In this document: piece after piece, positions 12,170 to 24,007 of the stretch | Position numbering within the stretch: the stretch's first letter is position 1 | How the letters are laid out: every line of letters begins with the position of its first letter | DNA from: Nymphaea colorata | Lineage: Eukaryota > Streptophyta > Magnoliopsida > Nymphaeales > Nymphaeaceae | Assembly (NCBI RefSeq): GCF_008831285.2 | Contig: NC_045138.2 | Location: 31,033,934-31,097,933, forward strand | Reading direction: 5' to 3' | Length of the DNA: 64,000 nt | Program-made: the position numbers and the translations under genes | The notes under the pieces: model-generated | Told to the model about the DNA's origin: nothing | What the model saw: the letters and a program-made list of their open reading frames with translations, nothing else | Databases searched by the model: none

Positions 12170-12559
12170 CTTTCACTTAGAGGTGCATAACAAGTCGAGC
12201 CAGCTCGAGCTCAATTCGAACTCAACAGTCAAAACTCAACTTGATCTTGACTCATTTATATGCTCGAGTTCAGATATATGTCAAGTCGAAATCTTAAACG
12301 AGTCGAATTTGAATTGCAAAAACTCAAGTCACTTAAACTCGACTACAAAATGAACGTTGGATTATAATAGAAGAATAGTAAAACGAGTAGCAACTAAACG
12401 AGTTAAATAAGTTAAAACAAAGGAGTTAAACGAGTCGAATGTGTGCTTGACGTTGTATCATCAAGTCGAGCTCAGGCTTGTTCGATCAAGCTTAAGCAGA
12501 GTTTAAGTTTTTCAAATTGAGTCAAGTTCAAATTGGCCATGTGCAGCCCTACTTTCACT
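12170..12559. mobile_element. hAT-type MITE with 8-bp target duplication
   Basis: The element spans 12178-12551 (374 bp). It opens TAGAGGTGCATA and closes TGTGCAGCCCTA, imperfect terminal inverted repeats of the TAGGG-type seen in hAT transposons. It is flanked on both sides by the identical 8-mer CTTTCACT (12170-12177 and 12552-12559), the target duplication length diagnostic of hAT. The interior is built from degenerate repeats of AACGAGT, AAGTCGA and GAGCTC words and codes for nothing. It is a non-autonomous element that would depend on a transposase made elsewhere. Confidence 0.85.
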
Positions 12560-13033
12560 TTCCACGAATTTTTTCAAAAAAGCAAATTAAAGAATATCAA
12601 CTTTAATTTACATGTATGTCGAAATCGTCAAGAAAAGATGTCAGGTCTTTTTATATATATATATATATATTGCGAACCGTAGCCATGTTTATATTCCAAA
12701 GCCAAACAAGAGCAAACAAAATAAATGCAATCATAAAAGAAAGCAATCTAGAAATGTTGCCTGTGATTAGACGCTCCATTCGTACCACTTGTACGATGGC
12801 AATCACACCCACTGTTGTGACCAAGGATTGCATGTCCATAGTTGTCTCCTATGATTGCATGCGCAGCTTTTTCCAGCTGCTGTTATGATATTATTATTAT
12901 TTTTCAGCGGCTGTTATGAAATTATTATTATTGTTGTTGTTGTTGTTGTGAAATCACATGTAAGGTGATGTGATCTCCATATGTGAAATTAATTTGTTTT
13001 AACACTTAGGGCATATTTCAGAAGAATCTAAGG

Positions 13034-13290
13034 TTGTGTTTGATCACCTCATATCTTAGGTTCGTACCTGCATAAAAAAAAATGTGTTAGATATCTTGAA
13101 GATCTCAATAACATGTTAAAAAACCAAGAATTTATGGTTGGATGGAAGGAGATCTCAATAACATATTAAAAACCAAGAATTTAAGGTTGGATGGGAGGAG
13201 GTCTGCTCTTAAATTCATGGATCTAAGATCTTAGAATCTCAAGTCATCGCTGGTCTGCATGATCTGAGATGTGCGGTGAAACAAACACAA
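13034..13290. mobile_element. MITE with TTGTGTTTG ends
   Basis: The left end TTGTGTTTGATCACC is matched by the reverse complement of the right end, TTGTGTTTGTTTCACC, and similarity continues inward for about 27 bp with a few gaps. The element is 257 bp and contains a 50-bp tandem repeat. No clear target duplication was found, so the superfamily is open. Confidence 0.65.
13101..13200. repeat. 50-bp tandem repeat, two units
   Basis: Units at 13101-13150 and 13151-13200 both begin GATCTCAATAACAT and share AAAAACCAAGAATTTA followed by GGTTGGATGG. They differ at a few bases and by a small shift in A-run length. The pair lies inside the MITE at 13034-13290. Confidence 0.85.
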
Positions 13291-14595
13291 AGTTAACATC
13301 ATCAGTTTTCTTATTTTATGGGGAGAAACACGGCTAAGTAATCGGCAATGGCAAAAACCACACTTAACATTTTCATAGTATGTCAAACACAAGTAATGTT
13401 TTTGTTCCATTGGTAAGAAATAATTAATCATTCAATCATGGGTTGTTACTAACTTGAGCTTGGTTTAAGATGATAAATGCAATGCCAAAATGCATTTAAT
13501 ACGATGGCAAATTGTATGTTCATTAGTCCGCATTGGCTTTGTTAACCATATCTGATAATATCAGTACATGATTAATTGTATCCAAGTAACTTAGCATTTT
13601 TATTAATATTTAAATAATTATTTGCTTTTTTAACAATGTTACAGAGCTGTTCAAGGAAGACATAATTGTATTGATAAAGTTACAGAATAAATTTCTCGTC
13701 CTACTTTAAGAAGGTAAAACGGTATTTTTTTAATATATTAACAACTAAACCTTCAAAGTAATCTTACTTATCTTTTCTATTGTTGACAATTTTCTTGGTG
13801 CATTTTTTGAAAATTTCCCCAATTGTAAATTTGTTACCATACATTCATGAACAAACAAATTTTTTTTTTTCATTCCATAACTTTGAAACATTTTATTTAT
13901 GGGCCTTTAGTGGACCTGCATGGGCAGTGGATAGTAGTTTGTCCCTCCATAAATTCCAACAGACATTCACAAGTTACTGTTACCAATAATCATTCTCTTC
14001 TCAACCTTTTTCTTGCGCTTTCTTCTTGCTTTTTCTCCAATCCACTTTTATCATTAGAAAAAAGAAAAAGCCATGTTTCCTGCAGGTGAGGTGGAAGATT
14101 CAGGTTGAGTGGAAGATTCTTGATCAGGAACCCACATGATCTAGTCTCTTCCTTTTTCTCTCTCAGTGGCAAGGGTGCCCCTAATAAAGGAAAGGACACA
14201 CTGAAGAAAAGGCAGCACCCAGCACAAACTTTTAGTGTAAATGTTCTGGCTGTCAACAGTAACAGTGATTTGATGTCACCAATATGCATGGGAGGGCTTA
14301 GCCCTTTTACTACAGGAGCCTATGCCCTCATAGAATTGCCATTTAGGACTACCCACATCAATGGATGCCTCAAGAGAGAGAGGGAGAGAGACTCTGTTGG
14401 GTTACTTCTTTTGGAGAAGTTTAAGGTAGGAAGAGGTATTCATTAACATATTTGCAGTGCTGATCTGCAGTTTTTTCTCTTCCTTTCTATATTTCTCTCA
14501 AATTTTTTCCTTTAAACATGTCCTTTTGTCTCTGATAGGTTCTGCTGAGTCGCCTAGCTCACTGCTTTCTTCTGTCCGAAGGGGCATGGGACGGT

Positions 14596-14936
14596 TGTTA
14601 ATGTTTCATATCTTCACTATATTTTTAATATGAGTTATGGCGTGAGTTAGTGAGGTGGTTACTTTTACTTTATGGTCCATTAGTTCGAAAGTTTCATAAG
14701 AAAAAAAAATTATGAAATTATGAATAGTTATTAAAATAAGGAGTTTTATGTTTAAATAGATACAAATGAATTGTGTAACTTAAGTCTCTTGGTGACCTAT
14801 AAATAGGCTATGTATTTGTCATGGATAAAAATAGAGAAATGAAAGAAGCCTTTTATGTTTAAGTACATGTATTTCTAGCATTGTGTAGCTAGTTTTCTCT
14901 TTCTTTTGAGAATTTTTCAACTCTGCATTTCCAACA
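14596..14936 (+). repeat. 5' LTR of a decayed copia element
   Basis: Boundaries are inferred from a TGTTAATG start and a CCAACA end immediately before a primer-binding site. The segment has a good TATA box, CTATAAATAG, at 14797-14806, in the position expected of an LTR promoter. No second copy is present in the window to confirm the length of 341 bp. Confidence 0.6.
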
Positions 14937-16720
14937 AAGTGGTATCAAAGTCAGGTTTGAGGTGTGCCATGGAATTGCAAATATTACTGCTGAAGCAGAA
15001 GTGTTGGAAAGTGAAGGCTGAGTTGAGCACGTAGAGAGATATTGGTAAACATGACATTTGGTATGATTTCCTTAAACTTGTCGTGCACTTTGGTTTCTAT
15101 TTTCAATGGTAAAAACTTATGCTTGTTGGAGCATCAAGACTAAAACATTTTTTATTTCTCAAGATTTATGGGATTTGGTTGATAATGATGTCGCTAGGGA
15201 GAATGAAAAATCACCTAGAAAATCAGGAGGCAAATTAGAAAAACAAAAAAAAGATGCAAAAGCATTATTGGTTTTGCAACGAGCAATTACTGTCTTACTG
15301 ATAACATTTTGCAAATGCAATCACAGCCAACCAGGTATGGAATATTTTAAAACAAGATTGTCCTGGAGACAAGAAGGTAGTGACCGTTAAGTTACAAACC
15401 CCACATAGAGATTTTGTAACATTTTTTTATGAAAAATGGTAAATATGTGCAAGACTTCTTTTCCAAACTTATGGTTATTATAAACCAAATGAGGTCTTTC
15501 ATAGAGAATATTTCTGATCAAAAGATTGTGGAAAAATTCATAAGTCTTCCTCATAAGTTTGATAATGTAGTAGCTGCAATTGAAGAATCTAAGGATTTGT
15601 CATCGTACAATCTTAATGAGTTTGCGTGAGAGTCGTATGAATAGAGTTGAAGAAAAAACTGTTGAGTATGTTCTCTAGACTAGAATGGAAAAATCAAAAG
15701 AGAAATTGATTGAATGGACCAATGATCAAAAAGGTGGATTTAGAAGTCACAACAGAGGAGGCTATAGAGGCAGCTTTTATGGTAGAAAAAGAGGCCGTGG
15801 AAGGCATTGTGCATAGTTCTCTAAGGAAGGTAATACCTACAAACCAAACTATAAAACAAAGCAATACTTCTGTTACAAAAAAAATTGGGCATATTGAAGC
15901 AAATTGCCTTGAGAAAAATACAATATAAGCAAATATTGTAGAGGATTATACTAATTTATTTCTTAACAATTGTGAAAAAGCGGCTTGGCTTCTAAACAAT
16001 GGTTGCAACAATCATATGACAGGAAAGAGAGATTTTTAAAGAGCTTGTAAAGTTGGAGGTCAAGTTAGGTGATGATAACAAGATAAAAGTGGAAGGAAAA
16101 CATATTATTGTTGTGAAAATCAAATCAGGCAAAGAAAAATTTATTCAAGATGTGTATTTTGTACATGGTTTATCTCATAACAAAAAGCCCCATCCTACAA
16201 AATAAATTGTTTCCACTTGTGGTTGCAACTATGAATACATGTTCATTAGTGGCTAGTACCAATAACAAGTTGAAATTGTGGCACATACGATATAGGCACT
16301 TGCACCATAGTGGTTTGAATTTATTAAATCAAAAGAATATGTTGCATGGTTTACCATTTATTTCAATGGCTGATAAAGTTTGTGAATGTTGTGTTTTTGG
16401 AAAATAACATCGAATTTCATTTCCAATAAAAAAAGCATGGAAGGCTAGGAAACCACTTGAACTTCTTCATGGTGACATTTGTGGCCAATGAACACATTGT
16501 CAATAAATAAGAGAAATATCTCTTATTATTCATTGATGATTATACACATATGAGTTGAATTTATTCTTTTAGCACAAAAATCAGATATCTTTGACAAATT
16601 TAAAGAATTTAAAGTGCTGGTTGAAAAAGAAAGTGGTCTACCAATAAAAACATTAGTACTGATAAGGGAAGTGAATTTGTTTTTGAAAATGTTATTTCAA
16701 AAGATAAAAACCCACAAGTT
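14937..16720 (+). pseudogene. truncated Ty1/copia gag-protease-integrase relic
   Basis: The primer-binding site TGGTATCAAAGTC at 14940-14952 resembles the tRNA-iMet complement. In order, with frame changes and stops between them, come a UBN2/DUF4219-type Gag (about 15100-15630: YACWSIKTKTF, QDLWDLV, VQDFFSKL), a frameshifted zinc-knuckle remnant (about 15860-15920), a protease remnant where the active-site D[ST]G reads NNG (about 15980-16020), a pre-integrase block (16270-16407: LWHIRYRHLHHSGL, CECCVFGK) and the start of the integrase core (about 16500-16700: LLFIDDYTHM, DKGSEF). Similarity stops near 16700. RT, RNase H and the 3' LTR are absent. The element is dead. Confidence 0.85.
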
Positions 16721-17131
16721 CTATATAAATAGGTGGTTATCATTGGTTTAGAATGTTAGTAGGATGATCAGAGGTCTCCCTCTATTACCAAATGATTATA
16801 TGAAACATTTAAAAAAGGCACTCAATATTTGAATGTATTACCAAGGCCTTCCCAACTTTTGAAGATTTACTTTTCAGCAAAGTAATTCACAAATAACTGC
16901 ATTGGAGGGGATAGAAAACACTATATGTGATGCAACTATGCCTAGGTACCCTCCAACACTGGTTTGAATAACTAAAGCGCGTTTCTCCTCTTTCCATCCT
17001 CGAACGGAGCCAGTTTTATGGTTTCCAATGGTCAACACTGAGAGTATTCATAGGTAAGTCGTGGAGGCATGGTTACATGTAGGAGGTGCACCATGCACAA
17101 CCTTTAGCGCACAACATCTGTCCTCTTGGCT

Positions 17132-17175
17132 CACTTTCATTGGGGCCCTAGCCCACTCTCATTGGGGCCCTAGCC
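17132..17175. repeat. 22-bp tandem repeat
   Basis: Two head-to-tail units differing at one base, each ending ATTGGGGCCCTAGCC after CACTTTC or CACTCTC. A further CCCACTC follows the second unit. Confidence 0.85.
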
Positions 17176-17263
17176 CACTCCTAAGATTATATGTCATGCA
17201 CATGGACTTATGTACAATGCAAAGGTGAACAAGCTTGTGCATATAACCAGCTTGTAAGTTCTC

Positions 17264-17266
<3 letters not shown>

Positions 17267-17304
<38 letters not shown>
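17267..17304. repeat. CT microsatellite
   Basis: An uninterrupted (CT)n run of about 38 bp in intergenic sequence. It produces artificial Glu-Arg repeats when read on the minus strand. Confidence 0.9.
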
Positions 17305-17307
<3 letters not shown>

Positions 17308-17572
17308 TGTCCACCTTCCACATTAGTTTAGGTGTTTCGTTGTGTTCTACCATCATTCATTGTTGCTATTCATGAATTTCAGCTACCATCTCAACTGCCG
17401 GTTTTTTCGTCATCCATAATTGTGCCCAATTTCATAAGAGAATGAGCTTTGTATGTTACTCTATGTACACAACAGCCATATACCGGAAAGTGAACCCTAC
17501 TACCAATATGCATATTTACTTCAATGCCCTAACATTGCACATGCATAGTGAACATTCTTAACAATGATGCTA

Positions 17573-17778
17573 TTTCACACCTCTTTCATTATCTCATATT
17601 CATGTCGTTATCTCTTACTCACTATCTCATATTCCTGTCATTATTTTATAACTATGTCATTATCTCATGCCACCCTCTATCATAACATACATATGAGATA
17701 ATAAAATAGGTATGATAACGACAAAGATATGAGATAATGGCAGGAATATTAGATAATTGGACACGGCATGAGTGAAAC
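17573..17778. mobile_element. inverted-repeat element rich in ATTATCTCAT
   Basis: The left half repeats TATCTCATATTC, with neighbouring CTGTCATTAT and TATGTCATTATCTCAT words. The right half carries their reverse complements (ATGAGATAAT, GAAT, GATAATG) in mirrored order, and both tips read TTTCAC/GTGAAA. It could fold into a long imperfect hairpin, as short MITEs do. No target duplication was found. Confidence 0.45.
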
Positions 17779-20700
17779 AAAAATCAAAGACACTTCTTTG
17801 CCTTTGAGAGAAGTATATTGGTCATAAAAACCTGCATATGTGAACTAACGCAATTAATCAAGTTTGTACAATTAATCAAGTTTGTATTTTATCCAATTGC
17901 AAAACCTTTGGTCACCAAGTAGCAGCATCTCAGGACCTGTGTAAAAAATTTTCATAAATAAACCGGCCACTTGCTTCTCACAGCTATGCTGGTGTTGAAA
18001 AGGGCGTTTGATAAAAAAAAAAAAACAAAAACAAAACAAAACAAAGATCACCACAGTATTGCTGCTCCCTCGAAAAATGCCACTCTCCCCACGATATGAA
18101 TTAGAGACCACCGTATCATATCATCCGTCGTATCATATCATGTATTCTATTAGCACATTACTTACATTTTTTGGCAGTATCCGCTAGAAGCACTTTGGAA
18201 ATTTTCTGGCCGTTTATTTTAGGGGCGATGATAAGTGACAGTCGATATTCATCATTGAGGTATGCTTTTGTCCACCTTGCAAGGTCCAACTCTGCTTTTC
18301 AGACAATAAGCTTTTCACTTTTCAGAGGTAGTCAAATGGTGGTCGTCCACTCCTTCACCGATGCTGCTACTGCCGCTGCTTGTTCTTCTTCACCGGCCCT
18401 GCCATTGCCGCCGGCAGCCGATTCTATAGAAGCTTACGAAATCTAACTTGAAACCCTCAAATTTGTAACCTACGTCTACCTTAATTATAGTTAAGCTAAT
18501 AGTAGCCGCCCATTTGAGATATTTTCTCAAATGTTAAGGCGCCCATTTAACTCCCAAAAATTGGGTGGTAGTCATTCATATGGAAGGTTAAGCCATTGCA
18601 TGCCATTTTTACTACTAAGGGATGTCAACAGATTGAATTCAAATAAATTGTATGTGTTTTGTGATACTTGATGATCATATATTCTTATATTCTGATTCAA
18701 ATATAAACAAAGAAAGTCCATTCAAATCCAAATTTTAAAATTAAAAAGTTTGAATCTGATCTGATTTGAATCTAACTTTTAAATTCATAACTAAACTCAA
18801 ACCACATTATAATACGTTAAGAACCGAATTTCAAAATCTATAGATATTAGACATAGAAAAAATTAACTGGCAATCTTAATTACTATTATTATTATTCAAT
18901 CATGTATTTATGAAAAACTAAATCCAAATCAAAGCCAATCCATTATCATGCCTTAATTCGATCCAATTTCTTAATTGGTGGTAAGCGTTTTTTGTTGTAT
19001 ATGTTCGACTTCATTAGAGGAGTTCCGACAGATGTATGATCTCAATCCAATCCATTGATATCCTTGTTAATAATAATAGCAACAGCAAAACCAACAATAA
19101 TAATCCTCATCATTCTTTATCCTCATCTGACCATGCTTAGCACATCCTTCACTAATGAAAAAAAATCATGGAAAGAAGGATCAGTCTCCATAACTTGCTT
19201 GCCTAACCTTTTAGTAATTTGTGGATTCTTAATCCCTCTTTTGGCCTTTCTAAGCACATAATTAGGATCTAACAAAGGGGGAAATAGAGATTATGGGGCA
19301 AGTGCTTAGCACTTGTCCCGTGTTTGGAGATTTTTCTTTCCCTTCAAGAAACGACTGGAATTATGATTGATTTCCCATCATTGCCTAGCCTCAGTACTGA
19401 AGCGTAGGGGCCACAGAAGTTTTTGGAGGAATCTCCACTTTTAAGAGATCTCCTTGTCAGTACTGATGTTCAGCGTCAACTAGATGCCCCCCCTTGGATT
19501 TTCCTCTTGGCAATATTCAAAACCAGACTCAAAGTTTGGCTACCATAAAAGATGCACCTACCAATTTGATATTATTTCATTTCTAATATGTAGTAAATAT
19601 TTTGTTAGTTAGTTAACCCGGGTAACCATTAACTCGAGGTTAAATGCCTCAAGTGCCCCCAGGTTAAACTCGTAATGCAATCACATCATGTTTCTTCGGC
19701 AAGAACATGGTGTTTTGCGTCAATACATCTTGAAATCTATTTTAAATCCATAAACATCTTCATAGACCGATAATCCACTAAAGGTCATTTGCATGGTTAA
19801 TATGTGATGTTAGGGGGGAGCGAGTGGGGAAGGCACATGTATGTGTTCAGTTTTCTATGCAGACTAACACAACTATTACTTATTTATCTGTTAATATCAT
19901 GTAGTCATTACATATTCGCTCAAGGAACGTAAGATAGTAGTTGGTTAGGCTGAAAAGCCGATGAAAGTTCAATTATCAATTCAATTCTCGTGGACACTTT
20001 CCCTTTAAACTAAACATATAGTGAGGTGTGCAATACTGTAATTGATTGTACCATACTCCCTTCCCTATGTCTTGAAGCAACGCCAAAACTAGAATAATGA
20101 GAAAGAGTGAGTACAGTCTTTTACACCACTTGGTTACCCATTGAATGGCTGGCCCCTTCGCTAGAAATTTCTACCAGGGGGTGCAATATCCAAAATGATA
20201 TAATAATAGGTTCCTGTCTTATCCTTGAAAAAAGCAATGGTGGTATTCAGAGTTCCATGTTGGCATGTTTGAAAATGAATTAAAAATTTAGTTATTTTCT
20301 CTTTTCTTGTTAATTTAAAGAAAATTCAGGAGGAGGCTTGTTAGTTCATGGTTTTAGTGTCTTTGAAGTTTGAACTCTGAACAGGAACATTGCTATATCT
20401 TATTACGTGACTGTAATTGGAAAAGGACTTCTGATGAAGGTAACTTAGATGTATAGCCATTTGGTATGTCTCTTTTTGTTATATAATATGGAACTGGATT
20501 CTTGAAAGATTGGTGCAATAGACAGAGTAGGGATTGATGGGCGGTCCGTTTTCGTTTTAAATTTCTAAAGTTAAATTATAAACAGTGGCGTCACTCAGAT
20601 ATACGAAAAGCAACCAAAGTATGGGAAAAAAGTGGGGGCTTTCAACAATGTCTAATGGAACCTCAACATTTTCTTCGATAATCAAATAACAAAACTCAAT

Positions 20701-21381
20701 CCTAAGCTTACAGAACCATTTGTAAAACCTCGCGTGTCGTCTCCGGCCGGGGGGCTGCACCCAGATCTCTAGATAGAAATTGAATCGTGATTGCTCCTGT
20801 GACAAGACAGCCTGCCCTGCTGCTCCTACCCTCCATAGGTTGTCGAGCCGCTGAGCCTTTGCCTCGCCGGAAGAAACGTAAAACGAGAAGAATGAAACCC
20901 AAGGGAACCTGAATCCAGTTCACAATCTTCAATAGAAATTGCGGGAGAGAAATCTAGATGATCTCTCTATTCATTTGATGACTGATATTGCATCAAGCCT
21001 TTGTTCGCCACTATCTAATGTTTCATTTCCCATGAAAAATATGTCTCCATATATATTAGATTCATGGACTCTTGAAATTGAATCTTCTCCACTGTGCAGA
21101 CAGTTATCTGTATTGGAAGCGTTAATCTGAAAGATTGAGCCATAAAATTAATAAATTTCCCAGTTGAAGTGTGATGGAGGCAAAGTTTCTAGGTTTCGTA
21201 GATGAACAGTGAGATGCCCAGACATTTAATAGGTAGATTCCGTTCTGCTGTTCTACCATGGCTGCAACATTACTTGCTAATTGTACTTCTTCGTACAGTA
21301 CTGTTCGACCGAAGGAAAGAACCCCTTCAGCACAAAAGTAAGGAAGTAAAAGGGATGGTCCAATTACGAAGTTAATCCTGA

Positions 21382-21437
21382 GAGTCACTGATTTTTACTG
21401 TTACTAAAGAGAGTCACTGATTTTTACTGTTACTAAA
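21382..21437. repeat. 29-bp tandem duplication
   Basis: GAGTCACTGATTTTTACTGT followed by TACTAAA occurs at 21382 and again at 21411, identical over 27 bp. This is consistent with a recent slippage duplication. Confidence 0.9.
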
Positions 21438-23937
21438 TAACTAATTAAGTTCTGCAAGTGCCATTCTCGAACAAGGTAACAAAATAGAAAGTCTTCATTT
21501 TTAAACCCCGAGAGCTCCCAATATAGTTTTCCACGGTTCCGTTATCAAGTATAGTGAAGCATATGAAAGAAACAGGTGGCCTGACATGTGATATCATACT
21601 GAAGAAAAGCATGTTCTAGGCATAAAACAAAGGACTGACGTGATGGTAGAGATGATGTCTCCAAGAAACCATTTTCCAACTATCTGTAGTTAGCTGGAGC
21701 CTGCACATGAGAATCCGGGACTCAACAACAGATGGAAAGACAAGGCAGGCTCCCTATGTCAATCCCAATAAACTCGAGAAATAGTTTGATTCCTCACTTA
21801 TGAGTATAATGAAGGATGTAGAAGAGACACACTACCAGACACTGGGTTGAGGGGAAGCAGTAGACAAATTGAGAACTTTGGTGTCAATACTTTCAAAATG
21901 TCTGTTCTATCTACGGAACGCACGTTTGAATCTCCATCAATATTGCCAAACAAGGTTAGGAAGAAATTATGTCTCCTTACCCTGATCGAGGGGGGGGATC
22001 CTCGCTTTGCCCCCTGCCCTGATCTGAAAATTTTCTTCCTCAACTGCATTGATGGGAATATTGAAGCACAGAGAAGAATTACACGCTTGAAGGTGCATGG
22101 TGCATTGCACTCGGCATGGTCAGATCCCAATGGAGAGAATTTTGTCAGGAAGAGACACTCTACTCTACCATATGCATTAGATAAACTATTCTCGGACCAA
22201 CTCTGTTGACAAGGGCAAGTAAACAGTTTCATGTCCTACCTAGCAAAAGGCCTTACACTATAGATCTATTGAGGAATAGACATAATTGGTACAAAGACAT
22301 AATTAAACTGAGAAACTTCCCCTTCATTTTCATCAAAGTTTGATAGTCCAACATCGCAGATAAACTATGCCCAGAAGCCCATCGGCCTCGAACCCTTGTT
22401 CAAGTTCCTCTCCTTCTCTGGTTGTATATTCATATGGAAAACAGCCTATTAATTATCCATACAAGTGAGCAGTCGGCAAGGAAGTGCGGGAAACTGATCA
22501 TTCTCCTCTTGATAGTTGGTCCTAAGACTGTTCAGCAACCTTTCGTCTTGTTCATCTCTCACTGGCTACGGGCCCATCTTCTAAGGATTGCAACAACTCT
22601 ACTGTGATCATACCATAAGTGAGTGGGCTCTAAAAATATATATGATTGGCCTTCATTCTGCACTCAGCGACCGAGCTAGTGACCCACAACCCCATAACAG
22701 TTCAACCTTGCACGCTTGCACTAAAGGAAGAACTATGTTGGCATCAGCACTGAACCCTGGTCATGGAGGATTTCTGTATCTACAGTAGTTCCTCTAAAGG
22801 CATGCAAGTTCAAATGAGCACGTCAACCCCATTCCCTCAGTATTTAATCTGTTGTGGTTAGTTAAGCGTAAATTAGAGCATTTGCACAACCTATTGTTTG
22901 AAAGGCATTATGAGTTTAGATTTTGAACTCGTTAACTGCAATTAGATAAACACTTGAATATGTATGTATGTCTCTTACAACATGAACAGCCACAGTCGTC
23001 TCATCATGGCCATCTCTCTCAAGACGCAATTGTGACATCTTTAAGGAGGTGAAAAACCTGGATTAGATATTGGCAAGGCCCAGTTTCTACATTTACATAT
23101 GTTCTGAAGCTTGAAACTGAACGGAGTTTCAACTTTCAAAAGAGATACGTATGGCTGACTGAGGATAATGGTCCACCTGGAACGTGACCCAGGTCCGACC
23201 ATATCTAAACAATGGAGTCTGATTTGCACGTGGGAGACAAAACTCAGGAGATCTTGGTGAGCCAGCCCGGCATTTCAGAGAGCTCAGACAGAGTTTCCGA
23301 CACACCACTGCTTCAGACCAACGCCCATCTTCATGGCCTAGCCCTCACCCAGTCGATTCAATAGTCCAGCTGCAGCCTCCAAACATTGACATAAGGAAAA
23401 TGAAGCCCATCCCATCGTCCGTAGCAAAGATTCTTTGCTTTTATGGTGGTGGGTCCCCAACACACACATACTGCACACAAGATATGGGTGCAGTCCCAAG
23501 TGGGTACAGAACAGAGTCCAGGATCATCTGTAGGCCCTTGTCCCCAAGGGACAACAATTGCCCTAAATCCTTGTGATTGTCCTTTTATTCAGACCTTAAA
23601 AAATCACAATTCATTTGGTTTTAATGCATTAAAAGGTAACCACATGGATGGCATGCAAATATTTCATGTAATAATTTACAGCATATCTGAAAATCAGATG
23701 GCCAGAAACACCATCATGACGAACATCATGATACCATTGAGTGTCAACATCTTTTAGGCTCATTTTCTGTCATGACTCATGACCATAGACTTGAAACCAT
23801 GTGTTCTGTTCATGCTTCCAGATCTTTATGGAAATACTCTAGAAATGGAAAATACCTTGTTGCTTTTCTGCAACTGTATATGAAACTGATCTTTCTTGAT
23901 ACAGAAAATGAGAAAATGAGCTTTAATGTGATTAGCT

Positions 23938-23938
<1 letters not shown>

Positions 23939-24007
<69 letters not shown>
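23939..24007. repeat. compound CT/GT microsatellite
   Basis: A (CT)n run to about 23990 turns directly into (GT)n to 24007, followed by degenerate GT/CA-rich text. It is the longest dinucleotide array in the window apart from the TA tracts. Confidence 0.9.

Larger units (their letters stand above)
10628..14595. other. intergenic with MITEs, no gene seen
   Basis: 10628 to about 11050 is the choline kinase 5' leader and promoter side and is relatively GC-rich. Two MITEs (12178-12551 and 13034-13290) lie further on. The 113-residue frame at 14105-14446 has no recognisable family and includes simple GAGA repeats, so I do not call it a gene. Confidence 0.55.

Noticed and set aside
14105-14446. 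113-residue plus-strand frame
   Set aside because: Includes GAGA simple sequence, and no motif, splice partner or homology is recognisable.
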